This document shows, in pieces, positions 7,811 to 17,001 of a stretch of DNA of 64,000 nt. A model generated the notes under the pieces. It was given only the letters and a program-made list of their open reading frames with translations, did not search any database and was not told the origin of the DNA. The stretch is from [Muricauda] lutisoli (nom. illeg.). Lineage in GTDB: Bacteria > Bacteroidota > Bacteroidia > Flavobacteriales > Flavobacteriaceae. The position numbers were made by a program, and so were the translations under genes. Where the stretch lies: assembly GCF_017313105.1 (NCBI RefSeq), contig NZ_JAFLND010000004.1, positions 62,001 through 126,000 of the forward strand, in the 5' to 3' direction. The first letter of the stretch is position 1, and each line of letters opens with the position of its first letter.

Positions 7811-9142
7811 ATGGCTCAAACACTGGCATTAAAAGGAAGCAAGAAACTGTTGAACGCCTGGGCATTTTACGATTGGGCCAATTCTGTGTATAGCTTAGTG
7901 ATTTCATCTGCCATATTTCCCCTTTTTTATGGCTTGTTGTTCCGAACTGCTGGAATTGAGCAGATCACAATTTTTGGCGGTGAAATAGCTAGGGCACCCT
8001 TGATCAGCTATGTTACTTCTTTGGCCTTTGTTTTTATCGCCATTGTAACCCCACTTGTTTCTGGCGTGGCGGATTATTTGGGCAACAAAAAAGTGTTCCT
8101 CAAATTCTTTTGCTATTTGGGTGCAGCTTCCTGTATTGGATTATATTGGTTCTCGTTGGAACATATTTATTTTGGCCTCGCATGCTATTTCTTTGGCCTT
8201 GTGGGCTTTTGGGTGAGTTTTGCCATCAATAACTCCTACTTGCCGGATATTGCCTATCCAGAACAACAAGACCGTATTAGTGCCAAAGGTTTTTCTCTCG
8301 GTTATATAGGTAGCGTGATTTTATTGGTTTTCAATTTAGCCATGGTAATGAAACCAGATGTTTTTGGCATTACCGACAATGGTGGGGAAATCGCAGAATT
8401 AAAGGCCATGAAATATTCTTTTATTACTGTAGGTATATGGTGGGCACTATTCAGTCAATATACCTTTAAGCATTTGCCCAAAGGGTACAAACGTGAAGGA
8501 AAACGGGACCATATTATCCTGAATGGCTTTAAGGAATTAAAACTGGTCTGGCACCAACTTGGCGAGAATAGAAAACTGAAACGGTATTTAGGCGCCTTTT
8601 TCACCTATAGCATGGCAGTGCAGACCATTATGCTGATCGCCACCTATTTTGGAGAGGAAGAAATAGCATGGGGCTCCGATACGGAGCGAACCACTGGGTT
8701 GATTGTAAGTATTTTGTTGATACAAATTGTTGCTATTTTGGGGGCAACGGTCACCGCATGGGCTTCCAAAGCTTTTGGAAATATCAGAACCTTGGTGGTG
8801 ATCAACGTAATTTGGGCATGTCTCTGTGTGTATGCCTATTTTCTTCAAACCCCAATGGACTTTTATCTTGCGGCCGGACTGGTCGGTATTGTGATGGGAG
8901 GAATTCAAGCCTTATCACGCTCCACATATTCTAAGTTTTTGCCGGAGACAACGGATACCACATCGTTTTTCAGTTTTTATGACGTGGCAGAAAAAATAGG
9001 GATCATTATCGGCACTTTTATGTATGGAATTGTTTCCCAGCTCACGGGTAGCATGCGTAACAGTACCATCTTTTTAGGACTGTTTTTTTTGATGGGAATA
9101 TTTTTATTGCTCCGTGTAAATAAGGTGCAAACATCAAAATAA
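7811..9142 (+). CDS. MFS transporter, UMF1/Atg22-like family
   Basis: Polytopic inner-membrane protein of 443 residues with about 12 hydrophobic segments. It has the UMF1-type opening (LLNAWAFYDWANSVYSLVISSAIFP), where the FYDWANS motif is the family hallmark. It also carries the GIQALSRSTYSKFLPE and SFFSFYDVAEKIG motifs in the second half. Members of this family are predicted to export small molecules (amino acids or similar), but the bacterial substrates are largely unknown and nothing here defines one. The gene stands alone between the 7722-7799 hairpin and a strong bidirectional terminator. Confidence 0.9.
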   Translation: MAQTLALKGSKKLLNAWAFYDWANSVYSLVISSAIFPLFYGLLFRTAGIEQITIFGGEIARAPLISYVTSLAFVFIAIVTPLVSGVADYLGNKKVFLKFFCYLGAASCIGLYWFSLEHIYFGLACYFFGLVGFWVSFAINNSYLPDIAYPEQQDRISAKGFSLGYIGSVILLVFNLAMVMKPDVFGITDNGGEIAELKAMKYSFITVGIWWALFSQYTFKHLPKGYKREGKRDHIILNGFKELKLVWHQLGENRKLKRYLGAFFTYSMAVQTIMLIATYFGEEEIAWGSDTERTTGLIVSILLIQIVAILGATVTAWASKAFGNIRTLVVINVIWACLCVYAYFLQTPMDFYLAAGLVGIVMGGIQALSRSTYSKFLPETTDTTSFFSFYDVAEKIGIIIGTFMYGIVSQLTGSMRNSTIFLGLFFLMGIFLLLRVNKVQTSK

Positions 9143-9147
9143 CACAT

Positions 9148-9177
9148 AAAAAAGCCCTGAGAATATCAGGGCTTTTT
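9148..9177. terminator. Bidirectional rho-independent terminator
   Basis: AAAAAGCCCTGA and TCAGGGCTTTTT form a near-perfect stem around the loop GAATA, with A-run and T-run on both sides. It serves the MFS gene (plus) and the DUF2807 gene (minus), which converge here. Confidence 0.92.
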
Positions 9178-9205
9178 CAGTCTTTGATTGATGATAAACT
9201 CTAAA

Positions 9206-9931
9206 TTATCCTTTGGTTATGTCTCCAGAACCAGAGGTTTTGGAGTTTATTTTTTTAGGATTTCCACGGTAATGGATATCACCAGAACCGGATACCCTCG
9301 CTTCAAGGGATTGGTTGGCGGTAACCTTGATGTCGGCAGAGCCCGAAACGGTTGCCTTTACAAAGTCAGCTTCTAAATCGTAAGCTTTAATATCTCCAGA
9401 ACCGGAAACCGTAACGGTAAAGTCGGTTGCCCTACCGGATAGGTTGATGTCGCCTGAACCCGATAATGTAGCGTTCAACTCATCGGCGTCTACCATTAGC
9501 GTAACATCGCCGGATCCCGACATTGCGGTGCTGAAGTGGTCAGCTTTAATGGTTGTTTTTCCGACCAAGTCACCAGATCCTGAAAGGCTTACCGAATGCA
9601 CTGATTCCACAGGTACTGTTACACGAATACCGTTTTTCCAGTTGGAAGACTTCAAATTGACGCCTTTTTCCTTTTTAATGACCAATTTTCCGTTTTTCAC
9701 CTCGGTTATAATATATTCCAACAAGTTGGATTCTCCTGTTAAGGTAATTTCCCCTTCGGTACCCGATACCAGTTCCACATCGAACCATCCTGCCATGGCA
9801 ATCTCGTCATAGTCGCTCACCGAACGTTCAATGGTAACTACATCTCCATTGCCCTTAATTCTTTTTCCCCATTGGGCATTGGTACAGGCCAACATTCCCA
9901 ATGCCAGCGTAAGCGTGATAAATTTTTTCAT
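9206..9931 (-). CDS. Head-GIN domain (DUF2807) exported beta-solenoid protein
   Basis: This 241-residue exported protein has a signal peptide (MKKFITLTLALGMLACTNA; Cys16 could also be a lipid site). The mature part carries seven regularly spaced SGSGD/SGSAD motifs (about every 17-20 residues, from residue 115 to the C-terminus), each the turn of a right-handed beta-helix coil. This is the DUF2807 'putative auto-transporter adhesin, head GIN' family, abundant in Bacteroidota and without an established function. It is the last gene of the minus-strand unit sigma factor - anti-sigma - DUF4097 - DUF2807, which suggests that it is a product under control of that sigma factor. It shares the solenoid plan with its neighbour but not its repeat sequence (SGSGD against DYGS). 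Confidence 0.9.
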   Translation of the reverse strand: MKKFITLTLALGMLACTNAQWGKRIKGNGDVVTIERSVSDYDEIAMAGWFDVELVSGTEGEITLTGESNLLEYIITEVKNGKLVIKKEKGVNLKSSNWKNGIRVTVPVESVHSVSLSGSGDLVGKTTIKADHFSTAMSGSGDVTLMVDADELNATLSGSGDINLSGRATDFTVTVSGSGDIKAYDLEADFVKATVSGSADIKVTANQSLEARVSGSGDIHYRGNPKKINSKTSGSGDITKG

Positions 9932-9963
9932 GATTCTGTGTTTAAATTGTTTTTGATTTGATG

Positions 9964-11064
9964 TTAATTCTGATAAAATGATATGCCACCGTAGTCACTG
10001 GTAATGTTCACCCTGTTTCCGGAATTTGCTTGTCCGTAATAACCACTATAATATTTTTCATTGGATTTTTCTTCGCTGATATTAATTTCAAAATCGTCCT
10101 TGCCACTTACTCCGGCATATTCTGTTGAGATTTCAAAATCAAAATGATAACCGGTATCATAACCAATTTTTATTCCTGTGTAATCTGAACGTATTTCCAA
10201 ATTACCGGCATCGGCTGCCATGCGGTCAATTCTTATAGAACCGTAGTCGCTCGTAAGGGATACATTGCCATGGACATTGCCCAATTTTACACCGATATAG
10301 TCGCCTTTACCGTCTACATTTTTTACATTTTTCACATCAATGGAACCGTAGTCACTGGAATATTGAAGGTTTTCCATTTCTTCTATGGTGGCATTGGTGT
10401 AGTCGGCCCTAATGTTTAGGTTGCCCGCTTTTTCAATGGTGAAACCAGAGTAGTCCGCTACAATTTCAGCACTGTTTACATAATCAAAAGTGGATCGAGA
10501 GGTATAGTCGAACCTGAGTTCGTTATTGCGTCCACGAAGTTCGCCTATTTCCAATTTACCGTAATCGCAGCTAATTTTGGCATGGCCATCAATACGGTCC
10601 AAGATAATGCTTCCGTAGTCGTTGCTTAGGTTAACACTGTTTTTTACGGGCAATTTAATCGTATAATTCACCTGTACGCTGACTTTTTTGCGTTTTCCCC
10701 AGCTCCATCCCCAGCTATTGCTGCGGTTTCCAAAATCGGTTTTGGCCGATACCATGCTGGCACTGTTCTCAAAATCCACATTGATTTCGTCCAATCGTTC
10801 TTTTACACGGTCTTCATCGTTGCCGTTGGTTTTTATATGCACCTCGATTACAACCCGGTTTTCGTTCCAAGAAGTTATGTTGAGGTTACCGTAGCTATTG
10901 TCAACCTTTAATAAAGCATCGGAATTAACATTGTATTCCTTTTTAATGGTTTTTTCCTTGGTATACCTGCCATTCAGCTTATCGTTGTCCATATGGGCAC
11001 TCGCGACAAGGGGAATCAAAGCCAAGGCGAAAAAGATGTGTTTAAATTGTAAAGCTTTCATCAT
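9964..11064 (-). CDS. DUF4097-like exported beta-solenoid protein
   Basis: A 366-residue protein with a Sec signal peptide (ends near VASAHM, about residue 24) and at least nine DYGS/DYTG/DYSG turns (e.g. LSNDYGSIILDRIDG, SSDYGSIDVKN), spaced about 20 residues. This predicts a parallel beta-solenoid. It belongs to the DUF4097/'adhesin-like' group of unknown function. Its ATG (11064, or the second ATG at 11061) overlaps the end of the anti-sigma gene by 23 nt, a sign of translational coupling. It has a conspicuous Trp-rich insert (SNSWGWSWGKRKK, near residue 115). The surface, periplasmic or outer-membrane location is not decided by the sequence. Confidence 0.85.
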   Translation of the reverse strand: MMKALQFKHIFFALALIPLVASAHMDNDKLNGRYTKEKTIKKEYNVNSDALLKVDNSYGNLNITSWNENRVVIEVHIKTNGNDEDRVKERLDEINVDFENSASMVSAKTDFGNRSNSWGWSWGKRKKVSVQVNYTIKLPVKNSVNLSNDYGSIILDRIDGHAKISCDYGKLEIGELRGRNNELRFDYTSRSTFDYVNSAEIVADYSGFTIEKAGNLNIRADYTNATIEEMENLQYSSDYGSIDVKNVKNVDGKGDYIGVKLGNVHGNVSLTSDYGSIRIDRMAADAGNLEIRSDYTGIKIGYDTGYHFDFEISTEYAGVSGKDDFEINISEEKSNEKYYSGYYGQANSGNRVNITSDYGGISFYQN

Positions 11065-11602
11065 TTTGTGTTTTTAAATTCTTAATATTTTCTATTTGGC
11101 TCAAAACTTCTTTCAAAAGGTCGATTCGTGTTTGGAAATTTGTGATCATCGCGCTCAATATGATCTTGCTGTCACCACCGTCTACCAAATCTTGCTCAAG
11201 GGATTGGTAATCTTTGTCCAACCGTTGTAGTTGTGCCAAGGTGTCATCCACCAATTGGGCGGTTTCCGGTGTTTTTTCTTCTTTGAGCACTTCTACTTGC
11301 TGCTCTATAAGATTTGCAAAGTAGAACTCCGTTTCGGAAACTTCCGGGGCAATTTTCACCACCTGTTGTTTAATGTTCGGTTGAGGTCCGAAAGCTTGGT
11401 ATCCCAAAATGGCAACCAGGGCTATAGATGCGGCAATGGACAAAGTTTTCCACCAAGATGTATTTTTTTTGTTTAGGGCGATGGTGCCCTGGTTTTGGTT
11501 CAGTTTTTCCAAAAACCGTTCTTGGTGTCCGCTTTGTGGCTCGGCTACATCGAACTCCCCTTGGAGTCTTTCAAACAAACTATCTAAACTATCCTTGCTC
11601 AT
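11042..11602 (-). CDS. Candidate membrane-bound anti-sigma factor
   Basis: This 186-residue protein has a short soluble N-terminus (about 1-48) with a DSLFERLQGEFDVAEP motif common in cytoplasmic anti-sigma domains of Bacteroidota. A single membrane segment follows (about 50-68, TLSIAASIALVAILGYQAF), then a periplasmic domain of about 115 residues rich in predicted coiled coil (e.g. LAQLQRLDKDYQSLEQDL). The gene lies 2 nt downstream of the ECF sigma gene and overlaps the DUF4097 gene. The assignment as anti-sigma rests on topology and position; I see no zinc-binding HxxxCxxC motif, so it is not a ZAS-type anti-sigma. Confidence 0.75.
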   Translation of the reverse strand: MSKDSLDSLFERLQGEFDVAEPQSGHQERFLEKLNQNQGTIALNKKNTSWWKTLSIAASIALVAILGYQAFGPQPNIKQQVVKIAPEVSETEFYFANLIEQQVEVLKEEKTPETAQLVDDTLAQLQRLDKDYQSLEQDLVDGGDSKIILSAMITNFQTRIDLLKEVLSQIENIKNLKTQNDESFTI

Positions 11603-11604
11603 AA

Positions 11605-12162
11605 CTAAACATTTACGGTCAACTTTTTTCTAAGGCTCTGTTTGGCCCTCGAAATCATGGTTCTACAATTAGCATAGCTAATGTTCATTATTTCACTTAT
11701 TTCTTCGTAATCGTACCCTTCAATTAAATGTAAGGTCAAAGAAACTCTGTAATTGTCTTTCAAACTTTTCATGGTTTCCATCACTTTTTGAGCCTTCAGT
11801 TCTGTGTAACCATTTTGATCCGAAGCAACTCCATCATTATCTTCGACCTTGTACATTACATCATCCAAATCGGCAGCACGTTTTTTCTGCTGCTTTTTGT
11901 AATGATAAATACTGTTATTGATCACGATCCGCTTCAACCATGCCCCAAAAGTGACGTCTCCTTTAAAGGTGTGCAGTTTGGTAAATGCGCTCAGGAACGA
12001 TTCCTGCATCACATCCTCGGCTTCGGCAGTGTGTTTTACAATCCTAAAAGCAGTGTTGTACATTGCTTTGTAATAGCGGTTGTAAACCTCTAGCTGCGCA
12101 CTTTGTTGCCCCTGCATGCACAATTTGAGCAGTGTGTCAATATGTTCATTTTGTTGGCTCAA
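11605..12162 (-). CDS. ECF-type RNA polymerase sigma-70 factor
   Basis: 185-residue sigma factor with only regions 2 and 4. Region 2 includes AEDVMQESFLSAFTKLHTFKG, and region 4 includes LHLIEGYDYEEISEIMNISYANCRTMISRAKQSL, the helix-turn-helix that reads the -35 element. The frame starts with TTG at 12162; no in-frame ATG exists between the upstream stop (12187-12189) and the sigma domain, so a non-ATG start is likely. It heads the unit with its probable anti-sigma partner and two solenoid proteins. It is divergent from lon across a 217-nt gap. Such factors typically drive their own operon, but I cannot assign a promoter motif. Confidence 0.93.
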   Translation of the reverse strand: MSQQNEHIDTLLKLCMQGQQSAQLEVYNRYYKAMYNTAFRIVKHTAEAEDVMQESFLSAFTKLHTFKGDVTFGAWLKRIVINNSIYHYKKQQKKRAADLDDVMYKVEDNDGVASDQNGYTELKAQKVMETMKSLKDNYRVSLTLHLIEGYDYEEISEIMNISYANCRTMISRAKQSLRKKLTVNV

Positions 12163-12270
12163 AAAATGAATGGTTTGTCTTATAGATTATACAATTTACC
12201 ATTTGTTACACTTTTTTCTTAAAATTTGATTTTTAATGGCACAGGAATTGCCAATTATTGGGTGATAATA

Positions 12271-12318
12271 AGTCTTCGATTCGCTATAAACATTGATTTT
12301 GAGGGGTTTGCGAAGACT
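12271..12318. promoter_or_regulatory. Inverted repeat upstream of lon
   Basis: AGTCTTCG (12271-12278) and CGAAGACT (12311-12318) are perfect 8-bp inverted repeats 32 nt apart, in the divergent gap between the sigma-factor gene and lon. It is not a CIRCE element. It may be an operator for either gene; the function is unknown. Confidence 0.35.
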
Positions 12319-12379
12319 CGAATGTTGAATTAAAATGTTGGTCGATCGTCTATTCTGACAAAATGACCGAAAAGATGAT

Positions 12380-14830
12380 ATGGGAGAGATGAAAATTACC
12401 AAATTTGACAATATAGATCTTCAGGGGCTTGATGAAGATGCGGAATTGATTCCGTTGTTGACCCCGGAGGACGAAGAACAGATGAACAGGGAGAGTTTGC
12501 CGGAAACTTTACCGGTACTGCCACTTAGGAATACGGTTTTGTTCCCTGGGGTTGTTATTCCTATTACCGCTGGGAGGGATAAATCCATCAACTTGATCAA
12601 GGACGCCAATAATGGTTCCAAGACCATTGGTGTAGTGTCCCAAAAAGATGAAAGTGTCGAAAACCCAGGTCCTGAGGATATCAATACCATGGGAACCGTT
12701 GCACGTATTTTAAGGGTGCTTCAAATGCCCGATGGAAACACTACCGTGATCATTCAGGGAAAGAAAAGGTTTAAAATAGACGCCGTTCTTACAGAGAAGC
12801 CTTATATGACCGCGAAAGTTAGTGAGGCCAAGGAAGAACGTCCCGATGAAAAAAGCAGCGAATTTGAGGCTATTATAGATTCTATCAAGGAATTGGCCTT
12901 CAAGATTATCAAGGACAATCCGAATATTCCGAGCGAGGCTACTTTTGCCATCAAGAATATTCAGAGCAATTCGTTCTTGATCAATTTTGTGTCATCCAAC
13001 TTGAATCTTGCCGTAAAGGAAAAACAGCAACTTTTGGAAATGCCAAATCTTCAGGAAAGGGCTTTGGCCACCTTGAAGTACATGAACATGGAACTCCAAA
13101 AGTTGGAACTGCGCAACGATATACAAAGCAAGGTCCGTAGCGATATGGACCAACAGCAACGTGAATACTTCCTTCACCAACAAATGAAGACCATCCAAGA
13201 GGAACTTGGGGGGTTGTCTTATGAGGAAGAGGTGGACGAAATGGCCGAAAAGGCCAAAAAGAAAAAGTGGGGAAAAAAAGTGCAAGAGCATTTTGAGAAG
13301 GAACTCTCCAAAATGCAGCGCATGAACCCACAGGTGGCAGAGTATTCCATCCAACGGAACTATTTGGACCTGTTGTTGGATTTGCCATGGAACGAGTATT
13401 CCAAAGACAAGTTTGATTTGAAAAGGGCCCAAAAGATCTTGGACAGAGATCATTACGGTCTGGAAGATGTAAAGCGTCGAATTATTGAATATTTGGCAGT
13501 TCTGAAATTGCGAAACGATATGAAGTCGCCGATCCTTTGTTTGTACGGTCCTCCTGGTGTGGGTAAAACCTCTTTGGGAAAATCTGTGGCAGAGGCCTTG
13601 GGCAGGGAATATGTGCGCATGTCCTTGGGTGGTCTTCGTGATGAAGCGGAAATCCGCGGACACCGAAAAACATATATCGGAGCCATGCCGGGTAGGATTA
13701 TCCAGAGCTTGAAGAAAGCAGGAACTTCCAACCCCGTATTCATTTTGGACGAGATTGATAAGTTGGCCAGTAGCCACCAAGGGGATCCATCTTCGGCCAT
13801 GTTGGAGGTGTTGGACCCCGAGCAAAACAGCGATTTCCACGATAACTTCTTGGAAATGGGCTATGATCTATCCAAAGTCATGTTCATCGCAACGGCGAAC
13901 AACCTGTCCACCATACAGCCAGCTTTGCGCGACCGTATGGAAATTATCAACGTGACCGGCTATACCATCGAGGAAAAGGTGGAGATTGCCAAGCGTCACT
14001 TGTTGCCCAAGCAGTTGGAGGAGCATGGGTTGTCCAAAAAAGATTTGAAAATCGGTAAGCGCCAATTGGAAAAAATCGTCGAGGGTTATACCCGAGAATC
14101 CGGGGTGCGAAGCTTGGAAAAACAGATAGCCAAGGTAGTGCGTTACGCTGCAAAGTCCATTGCGATGGAAGAAGAGTACAACGTTACCTTGACCAACGAG
14201 AATATTGAGGAAATTTTGGGCCCTGCCCGATTGGAACGCGACAAGTACGAAAACAATGATGTGGCAGGCGTTGTCACAGGCTTGGCGTGGACCAGCGTAG
14301 GAGGCGATATTTTGTTCATTGAATCCATTCTTTCTCAAGGAAAAGGGACTATGAACATTACGGGTAACCTTGGAAAAGTAATGAAGGAGTCCGCCACCAT
14401 TGCCATGGAATACATCAAATCCAATGCCCATGAATATGGTATTGATTCCAGCGTATTTGACAAGTACAATGTGCATATTCACGTTCCGGAAGGAGCTACG
14501 CCAAAAGATGGTCCAAGTGCAGGTATTACCATGTTGACCTCATTGGTGTCCCTTTTTACGCAGCGCAAAGTGAAAAAGAGCTTGGCCATGACTGGTGAGA
14601 TCACCCTTCGTGGTAAAGTGTTACCGGTAGGTGGAATCAAGGAAAAAATCTTGGCGGCGAAAAGAGCTCGAATCAAAGAGATTATTCTTTGTGCGGACAA
14701 CAAAAAAGATATTGAGGAAATCAAACCGGAATATCTGAAAGGGCTTACTTTCCACTATGTTACCGATATGAGCGAGGTTATCGATATTGCCATTACCAAA
14801 CAGAAAGTGAAAAATGCAAAGACACTTTAA
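12380..14830 (+). CDS. lon: ATP-dependent protease Lon (endopeptidase La)
   Basis: Hexameric cytoplasmic AAA+ serine protease that degrades damaged and regulatory proteins. The 816-residue protein has the N-terminal substrate-binding domain (about 40-240, [18 protein letters not shown]) and the coiled-coil helix region. The AAA+ module has Walker [14 protein letters not shown] (about 389) and Walker B FILDEIDK. The C-terminal protease domain has the catalytic Ser in DGPSAGITM (about 714) and Lys in [13 protein letters not shown] (about 756). The start may be the ATG at 12380 or at 12389. It has a flavobacterial N-terminal extension with an acidic [11 protein letters not shown] stretch. cmk follows 49 nt downstream on the same strand. 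Confidence 0.98.
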   Translation: MGEMKITKFDNIDLQGLDEDAELIPLLTPEDEEQMNRESLPETLPVLPLRNTVLFPGVVIPITAGRDKSINLIKDANNGSKTIGVVSQKDESVENPGPEDINTMGTVARILRVLQMPDGNTTVIIQGKKRFKIDAVLTEKPYMTAKVSEAKEERPDEKSSEFEAIIDSIKELAFKIIKDNPNIPSEATFAIKNIQSNSFLINFVSSNLNLAVKEKQQLLEMPNLQERALATLKYMNMELQKLELRNDIQSKVRSDMDQQQREYFLHQQMKTIQEELGGLSYEEEVDEMAEKAKKKKWGKKVQEHFEKELSKMQRMNPQVAEYSIQRNYLDLLLDLPWNEYSKDKFDLKRAQKILDRDHYGLEDVKRRIIEYLAVLKLRNDMKSPILCLYGPPGVGKTSLGKSVAEALGREYVRMSLGGLRDEAEIRGHRKTYIGAMPGRIIQSLKKAGTSNPVFILDEIDKLASSHQGDPSSAMLEVLDPEQNSDFHDNFLEMGYDLSKVMFIATANNLSTIQPALRDRMEIINVTGYTIEEKVEIAKRHLLPKQLEEHGLSKKDLKIGKRQLEKIVEGYTRESGVRSLEKQIAKVVRYAAKSIAMEEEYNVTLTNENIEEILGPARLERDKYENNDVAGVVTGLAWTSVGGDILFIESILSQGKGTMNITGNLGKVMKESATIAMEYIKSNAHEYGIDSSVFDKYNVHIHVPEGATPKDGPSAGITMLTSLVSLFTQRKVKKSLAMTGEITLRGKVLPVGGIKEKILAAKRARIKEIILCADNKKDIEEIKPEYLKGLTFHYVTDMSEVIDIAITKQKVKNAKTL

Positions 14831-14879
14831 ATGACTTTGGTCATAACAGCATAAGACCTTTTCTGCCTATTTTTGGTAT

Positions 14880-15572
14880 ATGGGAAAAATAACGATAGCA
14901 ATTGATGGATATTCCTCTACGGGAAAAAGTACGATCGCCAAAAGGTTGGCCTCTACCTTAAACTATATTTATGTGGACACAGGTGCCATGTACCGCGCCG
15001 TAACCCTTTTTGCGCTGCAACAAGGCATTATAAGTGAAAGGGGAGAGGTGGATGAAGCCACATTGATTGATAAATTATCCGAGGTGCACCTCAAATTTGT
15101 GCCCAATAAAGAAACAGGGAAGTCCGATATGTTCCTAAACGATGTGAACGTAGAGAAGGAAATCCGTTCGATGAAAGTGTCTAGACAGGTGAGCAAAGTA
15201 TCAGCTATCAAGGATGTTAGGGAAAAGTTGGTGAAAATCCAACAAGAAATGGGCAAGGACAAAGGCATAGTAATGGATGGCCGTGATATTGGCACCGTTG
15301 TTTTTCCAGAAGCGGAGCTAAAATTATTTATGACGGCGTCTCCCGATAAGCGAGCGGCCAGGCGCTACAAGGAATTGTTGGAGAAAGGCGAGGAAGTTAC
15401 CTATCCCGAAGTATTGAAAAATGTGGAGGAAAGGGATCGTATCGATTCCACCCGAACCATTTCACCCCTTACCAGGGCCAAAGATGCCATTGAGTTTGAT
15501 AACAGTGACATGGGCTTGGAGGAGCAGTTTGAACGAATCCATGAGTTTGCCAAAAGGGTGATTGCGAAATAG
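14880..15572 (+). CDS. cmk: Cytidylate kinase
   Basis: Phosphorylates CMP/dCMP to the diphosphate in nucleotide recycling. 230 residues; the P-loop is IAIDGYSSTGKST (about 5-17), with the CMP-binding segment YVDTGAMYRA and the RDIGTVVFPEAELKLF motif. In many bacteria cmk lies directly before rpsA. Here the two are 2 kb apart, with three minus-strand genes in between. A -7-like TATTTTTG (14868-14875) ends only 4 nt before the ATG, so a promoter there would give a nearly leaderless mRNA; its -33 partner is not convincing. Confidence 0.97.
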   Translation: MGKITIAIDGYSSTGKSTIAKRLASTLNYIYVDTGAMYRAVTLFALQQGIISERGEVDEATLIDKLSEVHLKFVPNKETGKSDMFLNDVNVEKEIRSMKVSRQVSKVSAIKDVREKLVKIQQEMGKDKGIVMDGRDIGTVVFPEAELKLFMTASPDKRAARRYKELLEKGEEVTYPEVLKNVEERDRIDSTRTISPLTRAKDAIEFDNSDMGLEEQFERIHEFAKRVIAK

Positions 15573-15631
15573 GGTTAATGGGCCTATCACCTGTGCATGA
15601 CCCAAGCATTGCTTTGAAGGGTATCGGTGAA

Positions 15632-15922
15632 TTATTTTACTATGATTTTATCCTTCATCATTTCAGGTGGATATCCCATTATTCCGTCATGATGTTCATT
15701 ACAGTAAAACCCATACTCGCTGCCGTCATGGGTTCCCAAATGTTTATGGATTTCAACGCATTCATCCAAATCAAGTCTTTGTGAGAGCGAAACAGCATCT
15801 ATAAAGCAGTTGTAATACACCCACTCCCGACAATTATTTGACCACGCTTGCCCACGATACTTTTCTTTTATCTTTTTTTCTTGTATTATTTTTTCAATCG
15901 GCTGTAGGTGTTCACAAATCAT
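15632..15922 (-). CDS. Small conserved-looking Cys/His protein, function unknown
   Basis: Encodes 96 residues from an ATG at 15922. It is soluble and acidic, with Cys3/His5 at the N-terminus, a CREWVYYNC segment in the middle and CNEHHDGIMGYPPEMM at the C-terminus. The spaced Cys and His residues suggest metal binding. I recall similar uncharacterised proteins of about 100 residues in other Bacteroidota but can name no family. Its opposite-strand frame at 15578-15784 is less protein-like. The gene is the first of three minus-strand genes that separate cmk from rpsA, so it may be an acquired gene. Confidence 0.6.
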   Translation of the reverse strand: MICEHLQPIEKIIQEKKIKEKYRGQAWSNNCREWVYYNCFIDAVSLSQRLDLDECVEIHKHLGTHDGSEYGFYCNEHHDGIMGYPPEMMKDKIIVK

Positions 15923-16023
15923 TTGTTTTGTTTTAAAAATAGTTAATCAGGGGCAATGAATTATGGTCAAGTAATGAAGAGTAGCGAGTATTGATCAATG
16001 TTGTACTTCTATTAAAAAAAAAA

Positions 16024-16812
16024 TCATTGATTGAATCTCCCCAACTCCTTACTAAGTTCTTCCAAAATTTCATAGATCTGTATATTTATTCTTTGGGTAT
16101 ATTGAAAATTTAGTTCAGCATCCGCTCCGATCAAAGTACTGACATGATATAAGGAACTCGAATCATTTTTAAAGCCCTCAATATCCATTTTAAAATCCTC
16201 CATAGCCTTTTGAGTAATAATTCTATCTTCTCTTCTGTTATGGTTTTTCCATAAATACGTCATAATCTCAGCATCAAAATATTTGTAGAGATGTGCATTG
16301 TACTTCTTCTTGAGTTCATGAGCTTCCATGAATAGAAATGAATTCGCGGAACTGATATTACTCTTATAGTTGGAGATTTTGGTTTTTAAATTTTCACTGG
16401 TTATTAAACTCAAATTTCCCGAAGATATGATTTCATCATAAGTGGGGGTATGGCTTTGAAACAACAAGGTTTTCCCGTTAAAAAACAAAAAGCTCACTAA
16501 AGAATCTGAGCGTAAATTGTTTTTTCCTCGTAAAAATAACTTTATCATCTTGCCATCATGTACTTTCAAATTTGTCAGCCAAGCTTGTGTGGCGATTGTA
16601 CTACTGTCCTTTTTGAATTCTTTTTGCATTTGTTCCAACAGATAAAATTCCTTTTTGGAATTCTTTTTTACTTCATTCCAATTATTGATCTGTATGGCGA
16701 TTAAAATCCCTATCACAACCAGAATAATTTCACCAATTGCATATTTCAGGTACTTTCCGGTTTTTCCCTCTGAAAGTAAAAATCGTCTAGTTTTTCTAAA
16801 GAATTTTATCAT
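16024..16812 (-). CDS. DUF6090 family membrane-anchored protein
   Basis: A Bacteroidota family of unknown function. From the ATG at 16812 (262 residues) the protein begins MIKFFRKTRRFLLSEGKTGK, followed by one membrane segment (YAIGEIILVVIGILIAIQINNWNE, about residues 25-46). This opening is the hallmark of DUF6090. The remaining 210 residues are charged and helical, without recognised catalytic motifs. The frame extends to 16860, and a second ATG lies at 16830, but the family motif favours 16812. The gene is noticeably more AT-rich than lon, cmk or rpsA, in line with acquisition or weak codon selection. Such genes often occur as clustered paralogues; here there is only one. Confidence 0.85.
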   Translation of the reverse strand: MIKFFRKTRRFLLSEGKTGKYLKYAIGEIILVVIGILIAIQINNWNEVKKNSKKEFYLLEQMQKEFKKDSSTIATQAWLTNLKVHDGKMIKLFLRGKNNLRSDSLVSFLFFNGKTLLFQSHTPTYDEIISSGNLSLITSENLKTKISNYKSNISSANSFLFMEAHELKKKYNAHLYKYFDAEIMTYLWKNHNRREDRIITQKAMEDFKMDIEGFKNDSSSLYHVSTLIGADAELNFQYTQRINIQIYEILEELSKELGRFNQ

Positions 16813-16930
16813 TGGTTTGTGATTGGTCATAGCACGACTATTGAATGAACATCGTATCAATGGATTTTACTGCAAGTTCAATGTCGTATGGAGTGAATTT
16901 AACAATTTTAACTCTAAGCTTAATAAACAA

Positions 16931-16955
16931 AAAACGCCCAAAGGGCGCTTTTTTA
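16931..16955. terminator. Bidirectional rho-independent terminator
   Basis: CGCCC-AAA-GGGCG stem (16935-16947) flanked by AAAA and a run of six T on the plus strand (six on the minus). It most likely ends the LysM gene transcript (minus strand). Confidence 0.85.
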
Positions 16956-17001
16956 GTTTATAATGAAATACTGTTCCAGACAGTGCTCGAACTGTCAACT
17001 A

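Noticed and set aside
12992-14482. Long minus-strand frames (282 and 204 residues) inside lon
   Set aside because: Shadow of the lon reading frame; hydrophobic/His-rich mixture without pattern.
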